A program made the position numbers and the translations under genes. This document shows positions 1 to 6,631 of a stretch of 8,696 nt of DNA, piece by piece. This DNA is from JBEKDJ01 sp050014415 (GTDB lineage: Bacteria > Desulfobacterota > BSN033 > UBA1163), in the NCBI GenBank assembly GCA_050014415.1, contig JBEKDJ010000190.1, forward strand, positions 1-8,696, written 5' to 3'. Positions within the stretch are counted from its first letter, which is position 1; each line of letters opens with the position of its first letter. The notes beneath the pieces were generated by a model, which worked only from the letters and a program-made list of their open reading frames with translations, was not told the origin of the DNA and did not search any database.

Positions 1-195
1 GGCCAAGCGAGGACAACCATTACGGATCACCTGGAAGAGGCAGAACGGATATTTGAAGACTTGAAGTCGGTCAACATCGACATCAACAGCGTGACAGAAC
101 AACTGGAGACGGAAGGTGTCAAGCTCTTTTCCGACTCCTTCTTCTCTCTTCTTGAAGAGATTGCAAAGAAGAGGGACTCATTCTCATCGCGGTGA
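1..195 (+). CDS. tal: Transaldolase, C-terminal fragment (5' end outside window)
   Basis: An open frame enters from the left edge and ends at TGA 193-195, giving 64 residues. The fragment contains the run ITDHLEEAERIFEDL, then VTEQLETEGVKLFSDSFFSLL, and finishes with EEIAKKRDSFSSR. I recognise the pattern V-T-x-Q-L-x-x-E-G-V-K-x-F-x-D-S-F as the C-terminal end of the longer (Tal-type, about 360-380 residue) transaldolases. The enzyme moves a dihydroxyacetone unit from sedoheptulose-7-P to glyceraldehyde-3-P in the cytosol. The Schiff-base lysine lies upstream and cannot be checked here. Lying 97 bases ahead of gnd on the same strand, it fits the non-oxidative side of the pentose phosphate pathway served by this cluster. 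A Tal-Pgi fusion is unlikely because the frame stops here and a separate pgi follows. Confidence 0.85.
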   Translation, partial: GQARTTITDHLEEAERIFEDLKSVNIDINSVTEQLETEGVKLFSDSFFSLLEEIAKKRDSFSSR

Positions 196-292
196 AGATT
201 ATGTTGCAGATTCAAGTGTCCGAGAGTAGAGCGTAGAAAGTGGTCAAAACCAAATGCTATCTTCCACTTTCAACCTTCGAAATGGAGGACGT
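196..292 (+). promoter_or_regulatory. tal-gnd spacer with an 8-bp inverted repeat and the gnd ribosome binding site
   Basis: The 97-base spacer contains GAAAGTGG at 236-243 and its exact complement CCACTTTC at 264-271, separated by 20 bases. The loop is long and there is no T-run after it, so a factor-independent terminator is unlikely. An operator or RNA fold is possible. A strong Shine-Dalgarno sequence GGAGG at 284-288 sits 4 bases before ATG 293 and sets the gnd start. No convincing -35/-10 pair was found by eye. Confidence 0.4.
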
Positions 293-1258
293 ATGCAGAT
301 CGGAATGATAGGTCTTGGACGAATGGGGATGAACATGGCAAGACGATTGCTCAAAGGAAGACATCAGGTCATTGCCTATAACCGTACCCCTGATCGTGTC
401 AAGGAGATCCTTCGAGAGGGGGCAAAAGGGGCTTACTCGTTGGAGGAGCTGGTGGAAAAACTTGCTCCTCCCCGTGCCGTCTGGCTGATGCTTCCTGCGG
501 GCAAGCCTGTGGATGACCATATCAAAGAACTCCGTCACCTGCTCGACAGTGACGACATCGTTCTCGATGGCGGAAACAGTTATTACAAGGATGATATCCG
601 TCACGAGCAAGACCTCACCCCTTCGGGGATTTATTATGTGGACGTTGGCGTGAGCGGAGGTATTTGGGGCCTTAAGATAGGCTATTGCCTGATGATTGGA
701 GGAGAAAGAAGGATCATCAGATATCTTGAACCCCTCTTCAGGACCCTTGCTCCGAAAGACGGATATCTTTATTGTGGGAAAACCGGAGCAGGGCATTTTG
801 TGAAGATGATTCACAATGGGATCGAGTACGGCATGATGGCAGCCTATGGAGAGGGTTTTGAGATTCTGAAGGCATCGCCTTACGGAGAAGGGTTCGATTT
901 TGCGAAGATTGCCCATCTCTGGAACCAAGGAAGCGTCGTCCGTTCATGGCTTCTTGAGCTTGCAGAGGCCGCATTCAAGAAAGACCGAGACCTTGCATCC
1001 ATCTCTGGATATGTGGAAGATTCCGGTGAAGGGCGCTGGACGGTGCAACAGGCCATCGATGCCGCCGTACCTGCCCCTGTTATTGCCTCTTCAATTTTCC
1101 AGCGCTTTCGTTCCCGTCAGGCGGATGCCTTTTCTGATAAGGTCCTGGCAGCCCTGAGGCATGAATTCGGGGGCCATGAGGTTTTTAAAACCAGAGAAAA
1201 GAGACAGGCTCCATCTGCTGGAGGGAGTCGCAGAACGTCTTCGAAGCCAAGAACGTGA
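293..1258 (+). CDS. gnd: 6-phosphogluconate dehydrogenase (decarboxylating), short form
   Basis: This 321-residue cytosolic enzyme oxidises and decarboxylates 6-phosphogluconate to ribulose-5-phosphate. The N-terminus holds a Rossmann GLGRMG motif (residues 7-12), followed at the end of the second strand by YNRT (29-32). An Arg at this place usually favours NADP over NAD. GGNSYYKDD and VDVGVSGGIWG form the substrate pocket. GHFVKMIHNGIEYG carries the expected catalytic lysine (Lys171), with Asn175 and Glu178 near it. The length matches the short, roughly 300-residue class (YqeC/GndA-like), not the 470-residue E. coli class. GGAGG at 284-288 supports ATG 293; an upstream in-frame ATG at 254 lacks a good site. 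The family normally ends just after GGHEV, so the last 20-odd basic residues (REKRQAPSAGG onward) form a non-family tail. Confidence 0.93.
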   Translation: MQIGMIGLGRMGMNMARRLLKGRHQVIAYNRTPDRVKEILREGAKGAYSLEELVEKLAPPRAVWLMLPAGKPVDDHIKELRHLLDSDDIVLDGGNSYYKDDIRHEQDLTPSGIYYVDVGVSGGIWGLKIGYCLMIGGERRIIRYLEPLFRTLAPKDGYLYCGKTGAGHFVKMIHNGIEYGMMAAYGEGFEILKASPYGEGFDFAKIAHLWNQGSVVRSWLLELAEAAFKKDRDLASISGYVEDSGEGRWTVQQAIDAAVPAPVIASSIFQRFRSRQADAFSDKVLAALRHEFGGHEVFKTREKRQAPSAGGSRRTSSKPRT

Positions 1259-1271
1259 AAAGGTTGGTGCG

Positions 1272-2828
1272 ATGTTGACTCCGTGGGAAGAGGTCAATCG
1301 GTCCATAGCTGAAGTGGCTTACCAGACCTTTGGCAACTGCGATGTCAGAGTGCCAAGCCCATGTGGCCTGGTGATCTTTGGGGCCTCTGGAGACCTAACA
1401 AAGAGGAAGATCCTCCCTTCTCTCTACCGACTCCATAAACACCGTCTCCTTCCAGAGAGTTTCTTTGTTTTGGGATTGAGCCGGACGGAAATGACCACGG
1501 ATCAATTTCGCCTTTCAATGCAGGTGGCCGTAAAAGGTGAATACCCAAACGACTTCAACGATACCCAGTGGCAAGAATTCGGCACCAAGCTTCATTACTC
1601 ACCGATTGATTACGGGACGGCGGTATCCTATCAGCAATCTTTGAGAGAAGAAATCCTTCGACTTGAAAAAGAATTTGGGACAGGTCGAAACCACATTTTT
1701 TACTTAGCCATCCCTCCAACCCTTTATGACGACGTCATTTTCAACTTGGGTAATACAGACTTAACACGGCAGGATGGCGGCACGACCCATGTTGTGATCG
1801 AGAAACCCTTCGGACGAGATCTCGATTCAGCCAGAAAACTGAATAGGCTCCTCAGAAAGTTCTTTGAGGAAAAAGAGATTTATCGCATCGACCACTATTT
1901 GGCCATGGAAACCGTTCAGAATATCCTCATGTTCCGCTTTGCAAACTTTATCTTCGAACCTCTCTGGAACAGGAGATATATAGACCACGTGCAAATCACG
2001 GCTTCGGAAACACTTGGTGTCGAACATCGGGCTGGTTATTATGAACAGGCGGGCGTGATTCGGGACATGTTTCAGAACCATCTGTTTCAGCTTCTTGCGC
2101 TTTCAGCTATGGAGCCTCCTGCCAGATTCGAAGCCGAATCCGTGAGAGATGAAAGGATGAAGGTTTTGCATTCGATATTACCCTTTCCATTGGACAAACT
2201 AGATGTTCATATTGCCATCGGTCAATATGGGAGAGGCGAGATGGATGGAAAACCCACTGCGGCCTACCGCGAAGAGCCGGGGGTCTCTGAGACATCGACA
2301 ACGCCGACGTTTGCGGCAATGAAGCTATTTATCGATAACTGGCGGTGGGCCGGAGTCCCCTTCTATCTTCGTTCGGGGAAGAGATTGTCAGCCCATAGGA
2401 CAGAGATCTCCATACATTTCAAACCCGTGCCTCACCGGCTATTCTCACAGACTCTGAACGAACCCATCGAGCCAAACACGCTCATATTGCGGGTACATCC
2501 CAACGAAGGAATGAGCCTCATTCTTCAGGCGAAAAAACCTGGATCGAAGGTCTATCTAAAACCTCTCATCCTGGACTTTTCGTACCAAAGGGATGTCCTA
2601 ATGGATGCCTATGAGTGGGTGCTTCTTGACTGTATGAAAGACGACCACCTGCTTTTCGTGAGAGAAGATGGCGTGGAGCAGGCCTGGTCGTTGCTCACAC
2701 CGGTAATCAACCAGCTTGAATCGACAGCATCGTTAAGAGGATTCCCAAATTATGCAGCAGGCGCTTCAGGGCCCCATGAGGCCGCTCTATTGATCGAAAG
2801 AGACGGCCGTGCATGGAGGCCACTGTGA
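1272..2828 (+). CDS. zwf: Glucose-6-phosphate 1-dehydrogenase
   Basis: This 518-residue enzyme oxidises glucose-6-P to 6-phosphogluconolactone, the entry step of the oxidative pentose phosphate pathway. Visible motifs are the nucleotide-binding GASGDLTKRK (37-46), VIEKPFGRDL (Lys178), RIDHYLAME (205-213), the catalytic-base histidine in QNHLFQL (His270) and the substrate-contact lysine in LRSGKRL (Lys370). The usual signature is DHYLGKE. Here Gly-Lys is replaced by Ala211-Met212, losing a lysine that contacts the sugar phosphate in characterised enzymes. The rest of the active site is intact, so the protein is probably functional. I prefer ATG 1272, with AAAAGG at 1258-1263 a good distance upstream; this leaves 13 bases after gnd. 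The frame stays open back to ATG 1161, which would overlap gnd by 98 bases and lacks a well-spaced site. Confidence 0.93.
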   Translation: MLTPWEEVNRSIAEVAYQTFGNCDVRVPSPCGLVIFGASGDLTKRKILPSLYRLHKHRLLPESFFVLGLSRTEMTTDQFRLSMQVAVKGEYPNDFNDTQWQEFGTKLHYSPIDYGTAVSYQQSLREEILRLEKEFGTGRNHIFYLAIPPTLYDDVIFNLGNTDLTRQDGGTTHVVIEKPFGRDLDSARKLNRLLRKFFEEKEIYRIDHYLAMETVQNILMFRFANFIFEPLWNRRYIDHVQITASETLGVEHRAGYYEQAGVIRDMFQNHLFQLLALSAMEPPARFEAESVRDERMKVLHSILPFPLDKLDVHIAIGQYGRGEMDGKPTAAYREEPGVSETSTTPTFAAMKLFIDNWRWAGVPFYLRSGKRLSAHRTEISIHFKPVPHRLFSQTLNEPIEPNTLILRVHPNEGMSLILQAKKPGSKVYLKPLILDFSYQRDVLMDAYEWVLLDCMKDDHLLFVREDGVEQAWSLLTPVINQLESTASLRGFPNYAAGASGPHEAALLIERDGRAWRPL

Positions 2829-3604
2829 ATCAGGAACCAAATGCACAGATTCAAGTTCTTTCAGATCTGGAGGCCATCAGTCATCAAGCTGCCTCTGTTT
2901 TTGCAGACATCTCGAGAAGTTCTGTTGCTAAAAAAGGTCGATTCGCAGTCGCCCTTTCAGGCGGCTCAACTCCGAGAAGATTTTACTCACTTCTCGGCTC
3001 CGACCCGTATCGTCGTGAAATTCAGTGGCGCCATATTCATCTCTTCTGGGCGGATGAGCGTTGTGTGCCAAAAGAAGATGAAGAGAGTAATTTCGGATTC
3101 GCTTACGAATTGTTTCTGTCGAAAATATCTATACCGGCTTCAAATATCCATCGAGTGAAAGGGGAAGAAGGGCCTGAACAGGGTGCCAAGGACTATGAAA
3201 ATGATTTGAGGAAGTCCTTCGGGATGTCAGGAATACCTGTGTTTGATCTGATTGTCCTCGGGATGGGAGAAGATGGCCACACGGCTTCCCTCTTTCCAGG
3301 GTCAAAGCTGCTTCGGGAGACGGAAAGGCTTGCTGTTCCCGTCTATGTGAAACGGCCGAAAATCGATCGTGTCACCTTAACCATCCCGGTCCTGAACAAC
3401 GCGTCTCAAATACTTTTTCTTGTTTCCGGTCCTTCGAAGGCAAAGGCTGTTCATCAGGTCTTTGGAAAGAACGGAAAGAAAAAAAGATTTCCAGCAGCAC
3501 TCATCAAACCCTCCCACGGGATTACCGTATGGTTGATTGATAGGGAAGCTGCTAGAAATCTCAAAGAGATTCACCGTAATGCAGAAATTGCACATTTGAC
3601 TTAA
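2825..3604 (+). CDS. pgl: 6-phosphogluconolactonase (DevB/SOL family)
   Basis: This enzyme hydrolyses 6-phosphoglucono-1,5-lactone, the product of Zwf, to 6-phosphogluconate for Gnd. The sequence has the family's phosphate-binding SGGSTP (from residue 45), FWADERCVP followed by ESNFGFAYELF, the active-site block LGMGEDGHTASLFPGS (His152 within it), and VTLTIPVLNNASQILFLVSG. That is the full order expected for the glucosamine-6-P isomerase-like fold of bacterial Pgl. I choose GTG 2825: GGAGG at 2815-2819 lies 5 bases upstream, and the start overlaps the zwf stop as GTGA, typical of translational coupling. An ATG four codons upstream (2813) is possible but has a poorer site. The product is 259 residues, slightly longer than the usual 230-250. 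Confidence 0.92.
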   Translation: MNQEPNAQIQVLSDLEAISHQAASVFADISRSSVAKKGRFAVALSGGSTPRRFYSLLGSDPYRREIQWRHIHLFWADERCVPKEDEESNFGFAYELFLSKISIPASNIHRVKGEEGPEQGAKDYENDLRKSFGMSGIPVFDLIVLGMGEDGHTASLFPGSKLLRETERLAVPVYVKRPKIDRVTLTIPVLNNASQILFLVSGPSKAKAVHQVFGKNGKKKRFPAALIKPSHGITVWLIDREAARNLKEIHRNAEIAHLT

Positions 3605-3671
3605 TTCAAAACCTCTCGAGAAAGGTGAAGTCGCGTGAATAACCTCGAAACCCATTCTGGGTTGGTCGAGA

Positions 3672-4751
3672 ATGGCCATCGGGATGCAAAGAAAAGAACC
3701 TCGAATCATATTGGCTGGTGACATTGGTGGGACAAAGACTCGTCTTGGCCTTTTCCGGGTCACGGATGACCGCTGCCATCTCAGATACGAAGAAACCTTC
3801 TTGAGTAAGAACTACCCAAATCTTGAGGCAATCCTTAAGGACTTCCTCAAGGATGAGAAAAGAATCGGAGCAGCCTGTTTTGGAATTCCGGGCCCAGTGA
3901 TAGACGACAGGGTAACCGTGACCAACCTTCCTTGGCATCTGGATCGGAAATCGCTTCAAAAGGCCTTCTCTTTTGAGAAAGTGACCCTAATCAATGACCT
4001 CGTCGCGAATGCTTACGGGATTGCCCTCCTACACAAGAATGAATTCAGGACTCTCAATTCCGGCAAGAAAATGAAGGGTAACGCGGCCCTCATATCGGCG
4101 GGGACAGGCCTTGGAGAAGCCATTCTATTCTGGAATGGGAAGCGATATGCGCCCTTCCCTTCTGAGGGAGGGCATTCTGAATTTGCTCCGAGAAATCGTC
4201 TGGAGATGGAATTGCTTGAGTACCTCATCTCCATTTTCAATCATGTCAGCTATGAGCACATCCTTACGGGCGAGGGTCTTTTTAGGATCTACAAATTCTT
4301 GCGGGACGTGAAAGGCCATGGCCAAGAGCCGGAATGGCTTTCCGAGAGAATGACTCGGGAAGATCCTCCCCATGTAATCTCAGAAACCGCTCGCAAAAAA
4401 GCGAACAGGCTCTGTGTGGCTACCCTCGACCTATTTACTGCCATCTATGGTGCCGCAGCTGGGAACCTTGCCCTCCAAGTCATGGCATTAGGTGGAGTCT
4501 ATGTCGGAGGTGGAATTGCTCCAAGGATCATTTGGAAGCTGAAAGAAGGGTCTTTCATGCGGGCCTTTAAAGATAAGGGGCGACTCTCCGATGTGGTTGC
4601 TCGTATCCCCGTCAAGGTCATCATGAATGAAGGGGCAGCCTTTCTTGGAGCTGCTTCTTATGCTGTGGATCTCTTAAGAGAATCAAGGATGAATTCGGTT
4701 TCAAGTTGCGAGTTCAAAGCTTCGAGTGAAAAGCCTAACCTCAGAACCTGA
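3672..4751 (+). CDS. glk: Glucokinase (Glk family, ROK/hexokinase-actin fold)
   Basis: Glk phosphorylates glucose with ATP, supplying glucose-6-P to Zwf and Pgi. The N-terminal phosphate loop is LAGDIGGTKT (14-23). CFGIPGPV, LPWHLD and LINDLVANAYG follow, with the likely catalytic base Asp109. The adenosine-site SAGTGLGEAI starts near residue 142, and EGGHSEFAPRN (165-175) is the Glk version of the sugar-binding/EGGH motif. ALGGVYVGGGIAPR and NEGAAFLGAASYA close the C-terminal lobe. This matches the E. coli-type Glk family rather than the ROK glucokinases with a cysteine zinc motif. At 359 residues it is longer than the usual 320-340. The last 25 or so residues after the GAASYAVDLL helix look like read-through of spacer-like sequence. 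The Shine-Dalgarno signal at ATG 3672 is weak; ATG 3684 is an alternative. Confidence 0.9.
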   Translation: MAIGMQRKEPRIILAGDIGGTKTRLGLFRVTDDRCHLRYEETFLSKNYPNLEAILKDFLKDEKRIGAACFGIPGPVIDDRVTVTNLPWHLDRKSLQKAFSFEKVTLINDLVANAYGIALLHKNEFRTLNSGKKMKGNAALISAGTGLGEAILFWNGKRYAPFPSEGGHSEFAPRNRLEMELLEYLISIFNHVSYEHILTGEGLFRIYKFLRDVKGHGQEPEWLSERMTREDPPHVISETARKKANRLCVATLDLFTAIYGAAAGNLALQVMALGGVYVGGGIAPRIIWKLKEGSFMRAFKDKGRLSDVVARIPVKVIMNEGAAFLGAASYAVDLLRESRMNSVSSCEFKASSEKPNLRT

Positions 4752-4787
4752 AACTTAAAACCATTTACTGAAAAAGAGGGAATCTTG

Positions 4788-6380
4788 ATGAACCAGCAGG
4801 ATCAATGGGAGCGGTACAAGAAATACTTGGACTTTCATCCTGAAATTGGTCTGATGGTCGATATCAGTCGCATGGCGTTTTCAGACGACTACTTCGATCT
4901 GATGGAGCCTCGGATCCAAAAGGCCTACAGGGACATGGATGCTCTTGAATCAGGGGCCATTGCAAACCCCGACGAAAAACGCATGGTCGGCCATTATTGG
5001 CTGCGGGCCCCTGACTTGGCTCCGAATCCACAAATCTCCCTTGACATAAAGAATACCCTTTGCTCTGTCAAGAATTTTGCTCGAGATGTCCATCGCGGTG
5101 AGATTGTGGCATCCAATGGGAAGCCATTTTCCTGCATCCTGTTAATCGGTATGGGTGGATCAGCCCTCGGTCCTCAATTCGTATCGGGTGCACTTCGAAC
5201 CTCCAAAGATCCAATGGTCCCCTACTTTTTCGATAATACCGATCCCGACGGAATGGACCAGGTTTTGACTGAGATAGGGGATGGTCTATCGGAAACAATG
5301 ACCATCGTTACCTCCAAGAGTGGCAATACGATCGAAACTCGGAATGGAATGCTTGAAGCAAAGGCCATCTATGAGTCAAAAGGGTTTTCCTTCGAAAAAC
5401 ATGCCGTTATGATCACAGAATCAGACAGTCATTTTGATCGTATTGCTGAGAAAGAGAACTGGCTTGCAAGGTTTGCCGTCTGGGACTGGGTGGGTGGACG
5501 GACATCCGAAACTTCTGCGGTTGGACTTCTGCCGGCAGCACTACAAGGAATTGAGGTAGACGGTCTCCTGGAAGGTGCTCGACTCTGCGACCAAGTGACC
5601 CGGAGAAAAGAGACCCGTACTAATCCAGCAGCCTTACTTGCACTCATGTGGTACCATGCAACGGGTGGCCGGGGAAAAAAGGATATGGTCATCCTTCCTT
5701 ATAAAGATAGGCTCCAGCTCTTTCCTAAGTATCTCCAGCAGCTCATTATGGAATCGCTTGGAAAGGAAAAAGATCTTGCCGGTCAGATCGTAAACCAGGG
5801 AATTGCAGTTTACGGCAATAAGGGCTCGACCGACCAACACGCCTACATCCAGCAGCTTCGCGATGGAGTGAACAACTTCTTTGTTACATTTATTGAAGTG
5901 CTGAAGGACCGCCAAGGGGTTTCGTTGCAGGTTGACCCGGATGTCGCAAGCGGCGATTACTTGAACGGTTTTCTTCAAGGGACCCGCAGGGCTCTGTGGG
6001 AAAAGGGTCGGGAATCGATCACTATTACGATCGAGAGGATAGACGCTCGTTCGTTAGGTGTCCTGATTGCTCTCTATGAAAGGGCAGTGGGTTTCTACGG
6101 ATCGCTTACAAACCTCAATCCGTACAATCAACCAGGAGTTGAAGCTGGAAAGAAAGCTGCGGCACTGGTGATTCAACTTCAGACAGAGGCCCTTTCCTTT
6201 CTCCGCCAGGAAAAAGGTAAGTCCTTCACGGCAGAGGAGATTGCGTCTGCCATCGGACTAAAGGAAGAGGTTGAGACAGTATTCAAGATCTTGGAACATG
6301 CTGCAGCCAATGTGGACCACGGGATAAAGAAGATTTCTGCGACACCTCTTTATCATTCTAAGTATCGCTATGCTCCATGA
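4788..6380 (+). CDS. pgi: Glucose-6-phosphate isomerase
   Basis: Pgi interconverts glucose-6-P and fructose-6-P, tying this cluster to glycolysis and to the transaldolase product. In the 530 residues the first SIS fold shows IGMGGSALGP (around 120-128) and the sugar-phosphate loop TSKSGNT (175-181). The catalytic triad is visible: Glu322 in MESLGKE, His351 in STDQHAY, and Lys455 in NQPGVEAGKK, which matches the second Pgi signature. The first signature reads VGGRTSETS, with Thr where Phe or Tyr is usual. I recall this variant from cyanobacterial-type Pgi, so it seems a subfamily trait, not damage. The C-terminal part (FTAEEIASAIGL) resembles a small helix-turn-helix-like helical domain. ATG 4788 has GAGGG at 4776-4780; an in-frame TTG at 4785 is a poorer choice. 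The 36-base gap after glk suggests one transcript. Confidence 0.93.
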   Translation: MNQQDQWERYKKYLDFHPEIGLMVDISRMAFSDDYFDLMEPRIQKAYRDMDALESGAIANPDEKRMVGHYWLRAPDLAPNPQISLDIKNTLCSVKNFARDVHRGEIVASNGKPFSCILLIGMGGSALGPQFVSGALRTSKDPMVPYFFDNTDPDGMDQVLTEIGDGLSETMTIVTSKSGNTIETRNGMLEAKAIYESKGFSFEKHAVMITESDSHFDRIAEKENWLARFAVWDWVGGRTSETSAVGLLPAALQGIEVDGLLEGARLCDQVTRRKETRTNPAALLALMWYHATGGRGKKDMVILPYKDRLQLFPKYLQQLIMESLGKEKDLAGQIVNQGIAVYGNKGSTDQHAYIQQLRDGVNNFFVTFIEVLKDRQGVSLQVDPDVASGDYLNGFLQGTRRALWEKGRESITITIERIDARSLGVLIALYERAVGFYGSLTNLNPYNQPGVEAGKKAAALVIQLQTEALSFLRQEKGKSFTAEEIASAIGLKEEVETVFKILEHAAANVDHGIKKISATPLYHSKYRYAP

Positions 6381-6493
6381 GAGAGATGAAACAATGTCAA
6401 ACGCCGAAGCTCAAAGTTGAAAACAAATGGTCATCGATTCTCTTGTCCGAAGGAGAATACTTTGAGACTTAGAACTTATCCGCAAATAATTTC

Positions 6494-6514
6494 CCCCCCT
6501 TTAGTAAAGGGGGG
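6494..6514. terminator. Perfect 10-bp hairpin downstream of pgi, possible transcription terminator
   Basis: CCCCCCTTTA and TAAAGGGGGG face each other across a single G (6504), a 10-bp perfect palindrome that would fold with the innermost pairs open as a loop. It lies about 115 bases after the pgi stop. There is no T-run immediately after it on either strand, so classical factor-independent termination is not assured. It is also the inner arm of the MITE-like element, and blocking read-through may be only a side effect. Confidence 0.35.
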
Positions 6515-6545
6515 CCAGGGGGGATTTAAAGTGTCAACCATTGGC

Positions 6546-6580
6546 AAATCCCCCTGAATCCCCTTATTCCAAAGGGGGAC
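6546..6580. repeat. Degenerate second copy of the C-run/G-run palindrome
   Basis: AAATCCCCCTGAATCCCC at 6546-6563 is the inverted counterpart of 6511-6527. Just beyond it CCCCTT (6560-6565) and AAGGGG (6572-6577) form a short imperfect hairpin. Together they are the right-hand mirror of the perfect palindrome at 6494-6514, with mutations that reduce pairing. That is the pattern expected of an ageing symmetric repeat. Confidence 0.55.
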
Positions 6581-6631
6581 ATTACAAGCAATCATTATTT
6601 ACGGATAAGCTCTTAGTCATTTGAGCTTTCT

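Larger units (their letters stand above)
6466..6618. mobile_element. MITE-like palindromic element with 25-bp terminal inverted repeats
   Basis: The left end at 6466-6490 (core CTTATCCG-N-AAATAAT) and the complement of the right end at 6594-6618 agree at 22 of 25 positions. Moving inward, a CCCCCCTTTA/TAAAGGGGGG palindrome is followed by GGGGCCAGGGGGGATTT (6511-6527), which is mirrored by AAATCCCCCTGAATCCCC (6546-6563) and a degenerate second palindrome. The whole unit is therefore nearly self-complementary around a centre near 6537. It has no coding capacity. TTTGAG occurs just outside both ends (6461-6466 and 6620-6625) but does not abut the right end exactly, so a target-site duplication is only suggested. 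The C-run/G-run unit looks like an interspersed repeat I associate with several environmental bacterial lineages. Confidence 0.65.

Noticed and set aside
257..928. 223-codon open frame on the minus strand
   Set aside because: It lies fully antisense to gnd, has no recognisable domain, and the plus-strand frame carries all the family motifs. It is a shadow.
4785..4787. TTG start for pgi
   Set aside because: ATG 4788 is the next codon and is better spaced from GAGGG at 4776-4780.
5481..5520. Possible damage of the first Pgi signature (VGGRTSETS)
   Set aside because: Catalytic Glu, His and Lys are all present, and the Thr variant is remembered from cyanobacterial-type Pgi, so it is a subfamily trait.
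6462..6554. Small TTG-initiated frame after AAGGAG, running into the repeat
   Set aside because: Its coding text is the C-run/G-run repeat itself and it stops at TGA 6552-6554; not a plausible peptide.
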